From CAVUAT01 sp963848045 (GTDB lineage: Bacteria > Actinomycetota > Thermoleophilia > Solirubrobacterales > 70-9), in the NCBI GenBank assembly GCA_963848045.1, contig CAWKCC010000004.1, positions 496,001-560,000 on the forward strand: a stretch of DNA of 64,000 bases. Direction: 5' to 3'. This document shows, one piece after another, positions 39,993 through 48,857 of the stretch; within the stretch, counting starts at the first letter, position 1; each line of letters starts with the position of its first letter. Under the pieces are notes generated by a model. The model did no database searches and was not told the DNA's origin. It worked only from the letters and a program-made list of their open reading frames with translations. Both the position numbers and the translations under genes were made by a program.

Positions 39993-41435
39993 ATGGCACA
40001 GACTCACATGGACAGGCTGAGCTCGGTCGACGCCTCATTCCTGACGAACGAGAGCTCTGACAGCCACATGCACGTGGGCGCGGTGCTGATCTTCGAGGGC
40101 CCGCCCCCCTCCTACGACGATCTGCTCGCACACGTGCGCAGCCGCATGCACCTGGTGCCCCGCTTCCGTCAGAAGCTCGCCTTCCCGCCGGCGCAGGCCG
40201 GGCGCCCGTTCTGGATCGACGACCCGAACTTCAACCTCTCCTACCACCTGCGCCACTCATCGCTGCCCGCGCCGGGCTCCGAGGAGCAGCTGCGAAACAT
40301 CGCCGGGCGGCTTTTCAGCCAGGCCCTCGACCGTTCCAAGCCACTTTGGGAGATGTGGATCGTGCAGGGCCTGGAGCGCAACCGCTTCGCGCTGATCAAC
40401 AAGACCCACCACGCGCTGGTCGACGGGGTAGCGGGAGTCGACCTGGCGACCGTGCTCTTCGACGTGAAGCCGGTTCCCGAGAAGATCGAGCCCGAGACCC
40501 CCTGGGTGCCGCGCCCAGCCCCCTCGCAGGCCGAACTCGCCGCCCAGGGCATCCTGGAGCTGGCAGAGATGCCGTTCAAGCTGGCCCGACGGGCGCTCGA
40601 CGCGGCGAACGACCCCGAGACGGCTGTGAGGCGCCTCGCCGACTCGGCCGAGGCTCTCGGCGAGGTCGCCTGGAACTTCACCAACCCGGCACCCGAGGTG
40701 CCGCTCAACGTGGAGATCGGCTCGCACCGGCGCTTCAGCTGGGCGCGGTCGAACCTCGAGGACTTCAAGAAGATCAAGAACACGCTCGGCGGCACCGTCA
40801 ACGACGTCGTCCTGGCCGTGGTCAGCGGCGCGCTGCGCGGCTGGCTGCAGGGGCGTGGCATCCGCACCGAGGGCCTCGAGCTGCGGGCGCTGGTGCCCGT
40901 CTCGATCAGGGCCGAGGATGAGCACGGCCACCTGGGCAACAGGATCGCCGCGATGCGGGGCCCGCTGCCCGTCTACGTCGAAGACCCCGTGAAGCGGCTC
41001 GCGATCGTGCGGGCCGCGATGGACGACCTCAAGGAGTCCAAGCAGGCGCTCGGAGCCGAGGTGATCTCGCGCTTCAACGACTTCGCCCCGCCGACGCTGC
41101 TGGCCCAGGCGTCCCGCATCAACTTCTCGACCCGGCTCTTCAACCTGATCGTGACCAACGTCCCGGGCCCTCAGATCCCCATCTATGTGCTCGGCCGCGA
41201 GCTCGAGGACGCCTTCGCCGTCGCCTTCCTGCCGGAGCACCATGCGCTGGCGATCGCGATCATGAGCTACAACGGCCGCATCAACTTCGGGCTGCTCGCC
41301 GACTACGACACGATGGAGGACGTCGGCGAGATCGCCGAGGGCCTCAACCGCTCCCTCGACGAGCTGCTCGTGGCGGCGCGCTCGGTCAGGGCGCGCGAGG
41401 CGGACCTCTCCAGCGGCGCCGACCTGTCGGGCTGA
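39993..41435 (+). CDS. Wax ester synthase/diacylglycerol acyltransferase (WS/DGAT)
   Basis: Bifunctional acyltransferase of 480 residues that makes triacylglycerol or wax esters from acyl-CoA, common in lipid-storing actinobacteria. The active-site HHxxxDG is INKTHHALVDGVAG (about 131-144). RPFWIDDPNFNLSYHLRH, RSKPLWEMWIVQGL, GGTVNDVVLAVVSGALR (about 266-282) and TNVPGPQIPIYVLG are other family blocks. About 50 residues between HHxxxDG and the second domain are variable. Transcribed alone from a leaderless-type promoter. Substrate preference cannot be deduced. Confidence 0.92.
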   Translation: MAQTHMDRLSSVDASFLTNESSDSHMHVGAVLIFEGPPPSYDDLLAHVRSRMHLVPRFRQKLAFPPAQAGRPFWIDDPNFNLSYHLRHSSLPAPGSEEQLRNIAGRLFSQALDRSKPLWEMWIVQGLERNRFALINKTHHALVDGVAGVDLATVLFDVKPVPEKIEPETPWVPRPAPSQAELAAQGILELAEMPFKLARRALDAANDPETAVRRLADSAEALGEVAWNFTNPAPEVPLNVEIGSHRRFSWARSNLEDFKKIKNTLGGTVNDVVLAVVSGALRGWLQGRGIRTEGLELRALVPVSIRAEDEHGHLGNRIAAMRGPLPVYVEDPVKRLAIVRAAMDDLKESKQALGAEVISRFNDFAPPTLLAQASRINFSTRLFNLIVTNVPGPQIPIYVLGRELEDAFAVAFLPEHHALAIAIMSYNGRINFGLLADYDTMEDVGEIAEGLNRSLDELLVAARSVRAREADLSSGADLSG

Positions 41436-41451
41436 CCAGGGCGCCGCGGGC

Positions 41452-43173
41452 CTAAGGGCGCGCCCGCACCCTCACCCGCAACCGGGCGTCGGGCCGCTTC
41501 GGCCTCGCCTCGCGATTGCCGGCCCGATCCACCGCGATCGAATAGAAGCGGTAGCGGTGGCCTGCCTTGCCCTTGAAGCGAACGCTCCTGCGCTTGGTCT
41601 TGGCGAGCCTGCGGTAGCGCCCGCCGTCGACCGAGACGAAGACGCTCACCGACCGCAGGCGCGATGACGGCAGCTCCTTCGAGCACTCGCGCGAAAAGCG
41701 CTTCAGCCGGATCAGCTTGCGGCTCACCCGGCGCACGCGCGAGACGGGCGGGTTGACGTCGCGGCCGAGCGCGGCGCCCACGGCGTGGTGGGCGTCGATC
41801 AACCCCCATCCGGTGCCCTTCCCGTATGAGGCGCAGTTGTCCGCCGTCAGCTTGATCAGCCTCACCACCCTGTCGGCCGGCAGGTTGGGCTTGACCGAGC
41901 GGATCAGGCCGACCAACCCGGCGACCTGGGGGGCCGCCATGCTGGTCCCCTGCAGGTAGGCGTAGCGGTCGTCCCCCTGCAGCGTGGTGCGGCACCAGCA
42001 GGGAGCGGCGCCCGTCGCCGGATCGCCGCTCTCGATCGTGGTCGCAGCGGCCGGCCAGGACGAGAGGATCCCCTGCCGGCCGCCGAGCTGATCGAACGCC
42101 GCACCGAAGGCCGCCACCGAGACCCCGTCGGTGCGCTGGGCGAAGGCGGCCCGCTCGCCCGAGTACTTGGCGGCCGTTACGACCAGGCCCCGTCCCGCGT
42201 CCAGGCTGGCGCCACTGCCGTCGGGCTGCACGGCCCGCGCCGGGTAGCTGGTCAGCGCGTCCGGCGCGTTCTCGGCGGCAGCGACCGGGACGGCGCCCCG
42301 CGCCCATGCGTACTCGATCTCGTCGACCATGCTCGAGTCGCAGCCGCCGAGGCTGAGGTTGATCGCATCGCTGTAGCGGTTGCCGGCGACCGCGATCGCC
42401 TCAGCGACGCTCGAGCACCAGAAGATCTTGGCGACGAACAGGTTGCACCCCAGCCCCATCGAGGCGATGCCTTGCCCGTTGTCGGATGTGCCGCAGGCGA
42501 GCCCCGCCACGTGCGTGCCGTGACCGTCGGGGTCGCTGACGCCGGTGCCGCCGCACTGAGGCGCCTGCAGCGGTGAGGCGCGCACGCAGTCGAGCGTGCC
42601 GACGATCCCACTCAGGTCGGGGTGATCGGCCTCGACGCCCGAGTCGATCACCGCGATCTCCGCGCCGGTGCCCTTGGAGAGGCTCCAGGCCCCGACGGCG
42701 CGCGAGCGCAGCAGGTTCCATTGCGCGAAGTCGCCGAATGGCGCGTTGGGGTCAGGGCTGTTGAAGGCGAAGTCGTTGGGGACGTATCGGAACTCGACCG
42801 GCCGGTCGGCCTCGACGAGGCCGACGCGGGGATCGGCCGCGAGCCGCTCCCGGAGCTCGGCGACGGTCTCGCCCTGGAGGGCGACGGTGAGCTGCCCGGT
42901 CTCGGGAATCGAGTCGATCAGCCGGAGCTCGTAGCGAGCGGCCAGCCGGCGCAGCAGCTCGCCCGATTCCGCGCGAAGCCGGTGCCAACGCTCCCTCGCG
43001 CCCCCGCCGCGGCCGGGGGGCAGCCTCGGCGTCTCGACCTCGACGATCGCGCGACCCTCCTGCAACGGGACCTGACCGGATACGGCCGGCGCCTTCGCGG
43101 CCATGGACAGGGCCACGGCGAGGGCCCCGGCAAGCGCAGCGAGAATCACGACCTTGCCCCTCATCATGCTCAC
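41452..43173 (-). CDS. Secreted subtilisin-like serine protease (S8)
   Basis: Exported protease of 573 residues. A signal peptide (about 1-30, VVILAALAGALAVALSMAA) precedes an inhibitor-like propeptide (about 45-130). The catalytic triad is Asp in IAVIDSGVEADHPD (about 174), His in GHGTHVAGL (about 218) and Ser in GTSMAAPQVAG (about 417); the oxyanion Asn is in VAAAENAP. The last 100 residues (after VNPPVSRV) are a basic, beta-rich extension, possibly wall-binding. GTG 43173 is 6 bases after TAGAGT on the minus strand, supporting it over the two internal ATGs. Divergent from the transporter gene at 43232. Confidence 0.9.
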   Translation of the reverse strand: MSMMRGKVVILAALAGALAVALSMAAKAPAVSGQVPLQEGRAIVEVETPRLPPGRGGGARERWHRLRAESGELLRRLAARYELRLIDSIPETGQLTVALQGETVAELRERLAADPRVGLVEADRPVEFRYVPNDFAFNSPDPNAPFGDFAQWNLLRSRAVGAWSLSKGTGAEIAVIDSGVEADHPDLSGIVGTLDCVRASPLQAPQCGGTGVSDPDGHGTHVAGLACGTSDNGQGIASMGLGCNLFVAKIFWCSSVAEAIAVAGNRYSDAINLSLGGCDSSMVDEIEYAWARGAVPVAAAENAPDALTSYPARAVQPDGSGASLDAGRGLVVTAAKYSGERAAFAQRTDGVSVAAFGAAFDQLGGRQGILSSWPAAATTIESGDPATGAAPCWCRTTLQGDDRYAYLQGTSMAAPQVAGLVGLIRSVKPNLPADRVVRLIKLTADNCASYGKGTGWGLIDAHHAVGAALGRDVNPPVSRVRRVSRKLIRLKRFSRECSKELPSSRLRSVSVFVSVDGGRYRRLAKTKRRSVRFKGKAGHRYRFYSIAVDRAGNREARPKRPDARLRVRVRARP

Positions 43174-43231
43174 CCAACAACTCTAGGGAGCCGGCGGAGC
43201 GGCGCCGGGCGCCCGCTAGCCTGCCGCTCCG
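43174..43231. promoter_or_regulatory. Divergent leaderless promoters (subtilase / DMT transporter)
   Basis: Minus strand: TAGAGT (43185-43180) with 6 bases to GTG 43173. Plus strand: TAGCCT (43217-43222) with 9 bases to GTG 43232. Confidence 0.5.
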
Positions 43232-44104
43232 GTGCCCCTCAGCGTCCAAGTCGGCCTGCTGCTCTCGATTGCCACGGCGCTCGCCTCGATCGTCGGCTTC
43301 CTCTACAAGCACCGCGGGGCCGTGCAGAGCCCCGACGTCGACTGGCGGCGGCCGCTATGGAGCATGTTCATGCTGTTCCGCAGGCCCGCCTACTCCCTCG
43401 GGGTGGCAATTGCCCTGACCGGCTGGTTCTTCCACGTCGGCGCGCTGGCACTGGCGCCGATCTCCCTGGTGCAGGCGACGATCGCCGGCGGCCTCGTGAT
43501 GCTGACCGTCGTCGCCGACCGCTTCTTCGCCCACGAGGTCTCGCGGCGCGAATGGATCGGGGTCGCGCTGGCGGCCGCCGGCCTCGCCTTCCTCGCGGCG
43601 ACGCTCGACGGCGGCGCCGACGAGGCGCACTCGGCCTTCGAGGGCGCCACCCTCGCCTACTTCGTCGGAACCGTGATCGCGACGGGAATCGCCGTCGCCG
43701 TCCTCGGCGGCCGCACGCGTCGCGCCGGGGTACTGCTCGCGGCCTCCGCTGGGCTCCTCTGGGCGGCCTCGGACACAACGATCAAGGCGCTCACCGACAG
43801 CCTCGGAGAGGAGAGCGTGGCGGCGATCATGCTCAACCCGCTCGCGCTCCTCATCCTCGTCCTCTCACTCGCCGGCCTGCTGGTCTCCGCCCGCAGCCTG
43901 CAGATCGGCCCGGTGGTGCCGGTGATCGCAGTGACCAGCGTCGCCGCCAACTCGCTCACGATCGCCGCCGGCCCGATCGTCTTCGAGGAGCCGCTGCCCG
44001 ACGACACCCTGGGCCTGGTAATTCGCCTGCTGGCCTTCGCCCTCGTGATCTGCGCCGCGGCCCTCACCCCGCCGCCGCTGGAGGTGGAGGCACAGCTCCC
44101 CTAG
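43232..44104 (+). CDS. DMT-superfamily (EamA-like) transporter
   Basis: Membrane protein of 290 residues with about nine to ten helices and two related halves. HVGALALAPISLVQATIAGG (about 70-89) and LQIGPVVPVIAVTSVAANSL (about 228-247) are the equivalent motif regions in each half. It resembles the EamA/DMT family, exporters of metabolites; substrate unknown. The first residues PLSVQVGLLLSIATALASIVGFLYK make helix 1 followed by KHRGA, as in related actinobacterial proteins. The stop shares CTAG with the converging GT-C gene. Confidence 0.8.
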   Translation: MPLSVQVGLLLSIATALASIVGFLYKHRGAVQSPDVDWRRPLWSMFMLFRRPAYSLGVAIALTGWFFHVGALALAPISLVQATIAGGLVMLTVVADRFFAHEVSRREWIGVALAAAGLAFLAATLDGGADEAHSAFEGATLAYFVGTVIATGIAVAVLGGRTRRAGVLLAASAGLLWAASDTTIKALTDSLGEESVAAIMLNPLALLILVLSLAGLLVSARSLQIGPVVPVIAVTSVAANSLTIAAGPIVFEEPLPDDTLGLVIRLLAFALVICAAALTPPPLEVEAQLP

Positions 44105-45624
44105 GGCCGTCCGCCGCAGCGGCTCCACAGCTCCCAGGGACCCCTGCGCTCGATCAGGGCCCGATCCGGTGGCTCCCCGCCCGCTCCGACGCCGGCCTCG
44201 GGCCGGAGCAACAGCAGGGAGGGCAGCTCCGGCCCGGGGGCGCGGCTGACGGGGATCTCGGCCGGGTCCCTGTCGAACTCGAGGGCCGCCGCGCCGACGC
44301 CGAGCACCACCAGCAGCTCCCCGCCGGCGCCCAGCTCGTCGCATTCCGAGACGGCCGCGCGGACCCGGCTCGACCCCGTCAGCTCGCGGAGGCTGGCCCA
44401 CTGCTCGGCCGCGACCCGCCCGAGCCGGCGCGAGTCGGAGATGGCACCAATGTCGGCCGGCAGCGTCAGAGCGATCGCGGCCGCCGCGGCCAGCAGCGTC
44501 GCCCGGTACGCGGGGGGCGGCCGGTAGCGGGCCAGCGCCGCGGCGAACAGCACGGCCAGGGCCGAGGCGGGCAGCACCACGAACCTGATCGAGAAGGGGA
44601 AGTCCAGCGCGCGCAGCCCCAGGACCGCCCCCAGCGCCAGCAGCGCGAACAGCGCCAGCAGCGCCGAGCGGGCCTCGGGGCCGAGCTCGGGCTCGGGGTC
44701 CGAGGGACCGCCCAGGACCCGGCTTCGCAGGGCCCGCGGGTCCGCGCCGCGAAGCATCAGCAGCGCGGCGAGGGCCGCCGCCAGGCCGCCGAGCGCCAGC
44801 GGCCATCCCAGCAGGTCGCCGAGGGCCTCCAGCGGATCGAGGTAGTGGCCGAGGGTCCGCTCCTCGCCGGCGCCCACGTCCGCCTCGTAGCCCGCTGCGA
44901 GGAGCTGGCGGCTGAAGTCCGCGCGGGCCTCTCCGGCCGTGGCCAGCGGCTCCCCCGTCAGGGCCAGGTCGCTGAGAGCCCAGATCAACGGCGCCGTCAG
45001 CGCAGCCACCACGATCCACGCCCGGGCAGCGCCGCTGGTGCGCAGGGCAAGCCAGCCTCCGTAGGCGAGCGCCAGGACCCATGCCTCGGGGCGCAGAAGG
45101 CCGGCGAGCGCCAGCAGCGCCAGCACCCACCAGCGGTTGCCGAGCGGTCGCTCCAGCACCAGCGCCGCGGCCAGCAGCGCCAGCGCGGTGAAGGGGATGT
45201 CGATCGTGGCGCTGCGCCCGAACTCGACGATCTCGGGGCGAGTGAGCAGCAGCGCGGTCGCGACCAGCCCCGCGGCGGGGCCCTGGAGGCAGACGCCCAG
45301 CCGGTAGGCGGAGTAGGCGAGCGCCCCCAGCGCGACCATCGCCAGCACCCGGTAACCGTCGATGATCGCGTCCGGCCCGAGCGGCTCCAGCGCCGCCCCG
45401 AGGGCGGTGGGCAGGGGGTGGAAGACGGGCAGCAGCGGTGCGGTGACGTCCGGGGAACCGCCCCGGAGGAGCTCCCCGCCCCAGGCGAGCGCCACTATCG
45501 CGTCGGTGGTCAGGAAGGTGGAGTCGTAGAGAAGCAGCGCCAGCAGGGCCGCCAGGACAGCCGCGCCGAGCAGGGGCGCGAGCCGCTCAACTCGCGATCC
45601 CAAGGCCCTCCAGCTCGGTCTCAA
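44101..45624 (-). CDS. GT-C-type membrane glycosyltransferase (ArnT/PMT-like)
   Basis: Polytopic protein of 507 residues with about 11 predicted helices. After helix 1, DSTFLTTDAIVALAWGGELL puts an acidic pair in the first extracytoplasmic loop, as in GT39/GT83-type polyprenyl-phosphate-sugar transferases; LLTRPEIVEFGRSATIDIPF is the second such region. A soluble C-terminal part (about 400-507) follows. It should add a sugar from a lipid carrier on the outer face. The upstream mutase-like gene overlaps its start by 38 bases; a later TTG start near 45600 is possible. It forms an envelope-glycan cluster with the next two genes. Confidence 0.72.
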   Translation of the reverse strand: MRPSWRALGSRVERLAPLLGAAVLAALLALLLYDSTFLTTDAIVALAWGGELLRGGSPDVTAPLLPVFHPLPTALGAALEPLGPDAIIDGYRVLAMVALGALAYSAYRLGVCLQGPAAGLVATALLLTRPEIVEFGRSATIDIPFTALALLAAALVLERPLGNRWWVLALLALAGLLRPEAWVLALAYGGWLALRTSGAARAWIVVAALTAPLIWALSDLALTGEPLATAGEARADFSRQLLAAGYEADVGAGEERTLGHYLDPLEALGDLLGWPLALGGLAAALAALLMLRGADPRALRSRVLGGPSDPEPELGPEARSALLALFALLALGAVLGLRALDFPFSIRFVVLPASALAVLFAAALARYRPPPAYRATLLAAAAAIALTLPADIGAISDSRRLGRVAAEQWASLRELTGSSRVRAAVSECDELGAGGELLVVLGVGAAALEFDRDPAEIPVSRAPGPELPSLLLLRPEAGVGAGGEPPDRALIERRGPWELWSRCGGRP

Positions 45625-47047
45625 CCTCCTCGGATCGCTCCAGGTACTCGCCGCGGCTGTTCACGGACCACACGTCGCGCGAGCCGCTGTCGATCAGGTT
45701 CATCATCGCCAGGGCCGCCGTCCACATCGAGTGGTCCTGGTTGTTGTAGCGGTGCAGGCCGTTGCGCCCGCAGGTCTGGAGGTTCGCGAAGCTCTCCAGA
45801 TAGCCGCGGATCTGGGCCACGGCGTCTCGGTAGCCCTCGTCGTAGACCGGATAGGCGCGCGGCACCCTGACCGTGACCCCGTTGCAGAGGTGGGCGGAGT
45901 CGATCAGGCCCACCGCCTCCATCTCGGAAGCGGCCATGGCGACGGCGTCGGAGCCAGGCATGCGCCAGATCTCGTCGCCGCCGTCGCAGAAGTACTCGAC
46001 CCCGAGGCAGGCCGTGCCGGGACGCACCATGTCCTCGCTCCAGGCCCCGAAGTTCTGCACGCGCCCGGCCCGGATTCCTGGGTCGTGCAGGTAGATCCAG
46101 TTGTCGGCGAAGGGCAGCTCTCCCTCCACCATCAGAGCCACCAGGCAGAGATTGCGGAAGCGCAGCCTGCGCGCCGCATCTCGGACCGCCGGCGGCGGCG
46201 GCGGGTCGAGCGCGTGGATCAGCTCCGGCAGCGCCAGCGTGGAGAGCACGCCGTCGACCTCGTGCTCGCTCAGCGCGCCCTCCCTGTCGACCGCGATGCT
46301 CGTCACGCGGCCGCCCTGGTGCCGGACGCCCACGCAGCGATGGAGCAGCCGCACAGGGACCGCCCCTGCCTCGACGCGTTCGCGAAACGCCTCCCACATC
46401 TGGCCGGGCCCGAGGCGCGGGTAGCGGAACTCCTCGATCGCGGTCGGAGGGGGCCGCCGCTGCAGGCGCAGGATCCCCAGCAGGGCCTTCAGCAGGCTGA
46501 AGTCCTGGATCCTCTGCGCCGCCCATTCGGCCTCGATCTCAGAGCCCGGAACGCCCCAGACCTTCTCGGTGTAGGTGCTGAAGAAGGCGTCGTAGATGCG
46601 GCGGCCGAAGCGCGAGACCACCCAGTCCTCGAGCGTGCGCGGCTCGCCGGCCCGAAAGCGCAGCCTCGCCCGCGCGTAGGAAGCCGCGCAGCGCAGGGAC
46701 TCGATCAGGCCCAGCCGGCGGAAGACGTCCTCGGCGCGCAGCGGATAGTTGAAGAAGCGGCCCCGGTAGTAGATGCGCGAGAGCCGCCTGCGAAGCAGGA
46801 ACTCCTCCTCCAGCGTCTCCTCCCAGAGGCGCTGGACCGAGCGCAGCCTGGTGTAGAAGCGATGGCCCCCGAGGTCGAAGCGGTAGCCCTCGAACTCGAT
46901 CGTCTTCGCGATCCCGCCGACCTGGGCCTCGGATTCGATCACGGTGCCGGCCCGGCCTGCCTGCGCGAGCACGTGCGCGGCCGTGAGGCCCGCGGGGCCC
47001 GCCCCCAGGATCGCGATCCCGATCGAGTCTTTTCCCTGCTCGAGCAT
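45587..47047 (-). CDS. UDP-galactopyranose-mutase-like FAD oxidoreductase
   Basis: FAD protein of 486 residues related to UDP-galactopyranose mutase and other amine-oxidase-fold enzymes. IAILGAGPAGLTAAHVLAQAG (about 11-31) is the FAD site; VGGIAKTIEFEGYRFDLGGHRFY (about 43-65) is the UGM-type active-site region; SFRY-like arginine motifs and LGVEYFCDGGDEIW come later, and CGRNGLHRYNNQDHSM (about 437-452) is the closing FAD contact. It should reshape a nucleotide sugar for glycan assembly. The start is taken at ATG 47047, 11 bases after TAGGCT; the frame is open to ATG 47224, which would add a CxxC-x9-CxxC segment. Confidence 0.82.
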   Translation of the reverse strand: MLEQGKDSIGIAILGAGPAGLTAAHVLAQAGRAGTVIESEAQVGGIAKTIEFEGYRFDLGGHRFYTRLRSVQRLWEETLEEEFLLRRRLSRIYYRGRFFNYPLRAEDVFRRLGLIESLRCAASYARARLRFRAGEPRTLEDWVVSRFGRRIYDAFFSTYTEKVWGVPGSEIEAEWAAQRIQDFSLLKALLGILRLQRRPPPTAIEEFRYPRLGPGQMWEAFRERVEAGAVPVRLLHRCVGVRHQGGRVTSIAVDREGALSEHEVDGVLSTLALPELIHALDPPPPPAVRDAARRLRFRNLCLVALMVEGELPFADNWIYLHDPGIRAGRVQNFGAWSEDMVRPGTACLGVEYFCDGGDEIWRMPGSDAVAMAASEMEAVGLIDSAHLCNGVTVRVPRAYPVYDEGYRDAVAQIRGYLESFANLQTCGRNGLHRYNNQDHSMWTAALAMMNLIDSGSRDVWSVNSRGEYLERSEEVETELEGLGIAS

Positions 47048-47224
47048 GGGCAGGCTCCAGCCTATGCCCCTCGGGCCGCAGCGCGTGCACCGCTCCCTTG
47101 CGCCCCAGGGCCGAGCGCAGCGCCGACAGGCCTCGTGGAGGAAGGCAGCCCAGCACCCCGGCGCGTCGAAGAAGCCGCTGGGCGTCGACCTCGAGCGCCA
47201 TGTTCCCGACCCCGGCGAGGTCAT
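47048..47224 (-). other. Open extension of the mutase-like gene with a zinc-knuckle-like CxxC-x9-CxxC
   Basis: In frame with the mutase gene; ATG 47224 lies 8 bases after TACGGT (47238-47233), a good leaderless distance. It encodes CRRCARPWGARERCTRC (Cys33, 36, 46 and 49). A second frame starting ATG 47201 (MALEVDAQR) has better codons at its front and would join this one if a single C near 47174 were removed, so a sequencing frameshift or a lost small zinc-ribbon gene is possible. Confidence 0.35.
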
Positions 47225-47252
47225 CTGCTCGCACCGTACCTGCACGGCTGAC

Positions 47253-47264
47253 TAGCCTTGGCCG
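47253..47264 (+). promoter_or_regulatory. Leaderless-type promoter of the GT2 gene
   Basis: TAGCCT at 47253-47258, then 6 bases to ATG 47265. Confidence 0.5.
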
Positions 47265-48218
47265 ATGGCAGCCTTCGAGCCCTCCCGCGATGGGCGGCCC
47301 GCGCTGAGTTGCGTGGTACCCGCCACCGACTCGCCCCCGACGCTCAACCGCTGCCTCGCAGCGATCCGGTCGGTCGACGACCCGCCCGAGCAGCTGATCG
47401 CGGTCACGGATCCGCCCGGTGCCGGACCGGCCGCGGCCCGCAACCGGGGCGCCGCCGACGCCGACGGCGATGTGCTGGTGTTCGTGGACTCGGACGTGAT
47501 CGTGCATCCCGACTCCTTCGTGCGCATCCGCGATGCCTTCGCCACCGACCCCGGGCTGGTGGCCGTCTTCGGCTCCTACGACGACTCGCCGGAGGCCCCC
47601 GGCGCCGTCTCTGGCTTTCGCAACCTGCTGCACCACCACGTCCACCAGCGCGGCGCCGGGCCCGCGGACACCTTCTGGGCGGGCCTCGGTGCGGTGGGCC
47701 GCGAGCCGTTCGCTCGCGCCGGTGGCTTTGACGCGGAGCGCTACCCCGCCCCGTCCGTCGAGGACATCGAATTGGGAATGCGGCTGTCGGCCGCGGGGGG
47801 GCGGATACGGCTGGACCCCGCGATCCAGGGAACTCATCTGAAGAGCTGGAGCCTGCCCACGATGATTCGGACCGACTACGCGAGCCGCGGGCTGCCGTGG
47901 TCGCGGCTGCTGCTCAGCGCCGGCCGCCCGTCCTCGAGCCTCAACCTGGGCTGGCGGCACCTGCTCTCGGCGATTGTGAGCGCCGCTGTCGCCGCAGCGC
48001 TGATCCTGCGGCGCCCGCGGCTGCTGGCGGCGGCGGTGGCCTCGCTCCTGGTCCTGAACGGGCCCTTCTACGCGCTGCTTTGGCGGCGCCGGGGGGCACC
48101 CCAGGCGGCGGCGGGGGTCGCCCTGCACGTCCTCCACCACCTGGCGGGATTGGCGGCGGCCGCGAGCGCCGTGCTGGAAGCCGCCCGCGATCAGGCTCGG
48201 GGGTCGCGGAAATCCTGA
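47265..48218 (+). CDS. Glycosyltransferase family 2
   Basis: GT-A inverting glycosyltransferase of 317 residues. LSCVVPATDSPPTLNRCL opens the nucleotide-binding domain; GAADADGDVLVFVDSDVIVHPDSF (about 63-86) holds the DxD metal site, here DSD; PAPSVEDIELGMRLSAAGGRI (about 164-184) is the catalytic-base ED region. Two hydrophobic segments at the C-terminus (about 235-265) anchor it to the membrane. It is divergent from the mutase-like gene and is part of the same glycan cluster. A leaderless promoter sets the start. Confidence 0.87.
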   Translation: MAAFEPSRDGRPALSCVVPATDSPPTLNRCLAAIRSVDDPPEQLIAVTDPPGAGPAAARNRGAADADGDVLVFVDSDVIVHPDSFVRIRDAFATDPGLVAVFGSYDDSPEAPGAVSGFRNLLHHHVHQRGAGPADTFWAGLGAVGREPFARAGGFDAERYPAPSVEDIELGMRLSAAGGRIRLDPAIQGTHLKSWSLPTMIRTDYASRGLPWSRLLLSAGRPSSSLNLGWRHLLSAIVSAAVAAALILRRPRLLAAAVASLLVLNGPFYALLWRRRGAPQAAAGVALHVLHHLAGLAAAASAVLEAARDQARGSRKS

Positions 48219-48385
48219 CGCAGCAGCAGCCGCACCGGGACGCCGAGCCTACGACTCGCTAGGCAGGCGCTGCCGCCCTCCCGAACCTGCTTCGGGCCCT
48301 ACGTGGTCGCGTACAACCACCCCGATCGTGACGACCCCGAGGCCGCCAGAATCGTCACCTTGTGGAGGGCGTAATGGGCGAGCGG
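48219..48385. other. Intergenic region
   Basis: No reading frame with good codons and no hairpin of note; ends in the promoter of the DUF2283 gene. Confidence 0.5.
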
Positions 48386-48399
48386 TACCCTGATCGAAG
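48386..48399 (+). promoter_or_regulatory. Leaderless-type promoter of the DUF2283 gene
   Basis: TACCCT at 48386-48391, then 8 bases to ATG 48400. Confidence 0.5.
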
Positions 48400-48624
48400 A
48401 TGAAGATCGACGGCCACTACGACCGGGACGCCGACATCGCCTGGCTCCGTTTCGAGGGATATGACCCTGAGCGAGCACGTGGCGAGGAGGTCGACTTCGG
48501 CTTGCGCGAGACCGACCCGGAGACCGGTGAGATCGTCGCCCTTGAGTACTGGAAGGCCAGCGAGACGCTGCCGGAGGAGTTTCTCCGGATGCTCCCCCAG
48601 CCGCCCGTCGGCGTGCCTGGCTGA
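48400..48624 (+). CDS. DUF2283 family protein
   Basis: Protein of 74 residues. MKIDGHYDRDADIAWLRFEG and ETGEIVALEYWKAS (about 41-54) match DUF2283, a small beta-domain family found in chromosomes and next to toxin-antitoxin-like genes, with no assigned function. The opening Asp/Tyr pattern and central ALEYW strand are conserved. It is transcribed from its own leaderless-type promoter. No partner gene of the toxin type is adjacent; its role is not known. Confidence 0.8.
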   Translation: MKIDGHYDRDADIAWLRFEGYDPERARGEEVDFGLRETDPETGEIVALEYWKASETLPEEFLRMLPQPPVGVPG

Positions 48625-48857
48625 CTCGGCGTCGCCACTGGCGCTCCCTCTGCACACGAAAAGGGAACGAGTGGCGATCGGTTGCGAGTGCCGCGCAGTG
48701 CTGGGGGCACGCGGGATCAGTCACGAGGCGCGTCACTCACGGGATCGCTGAACCTCTCCGGGAAGTGGGTCCGTGCGGGGCTGCTGGTCGATGGTGCGGA
48801 ACTGCAACTCCCCAAGGCTTCAGCCATTAGCGCCGCTGCGCGGCGCGCGGCTACCGG
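48625..48857. other. Intergenic region with a GC hairpin
   Basis: No gene. A perfect stem GCGCCGC / GCGGCGC (48830-48846, 3-base loop) lies 12 bases beyond the stop of the GYD gene on the minus strand and may terminate it. The rest shows nothing. Confidence 0.5.

Noticed and set aside
42622..45870. Very long open frames opposite real genes (e.g. 42622-45870 plus, 56014-59670 minus, 1437-3071 minus)
   Set aside because: They are antisense to genes with clear motifs, lack family motifs and follow from the GC-ending codons of the true strand.
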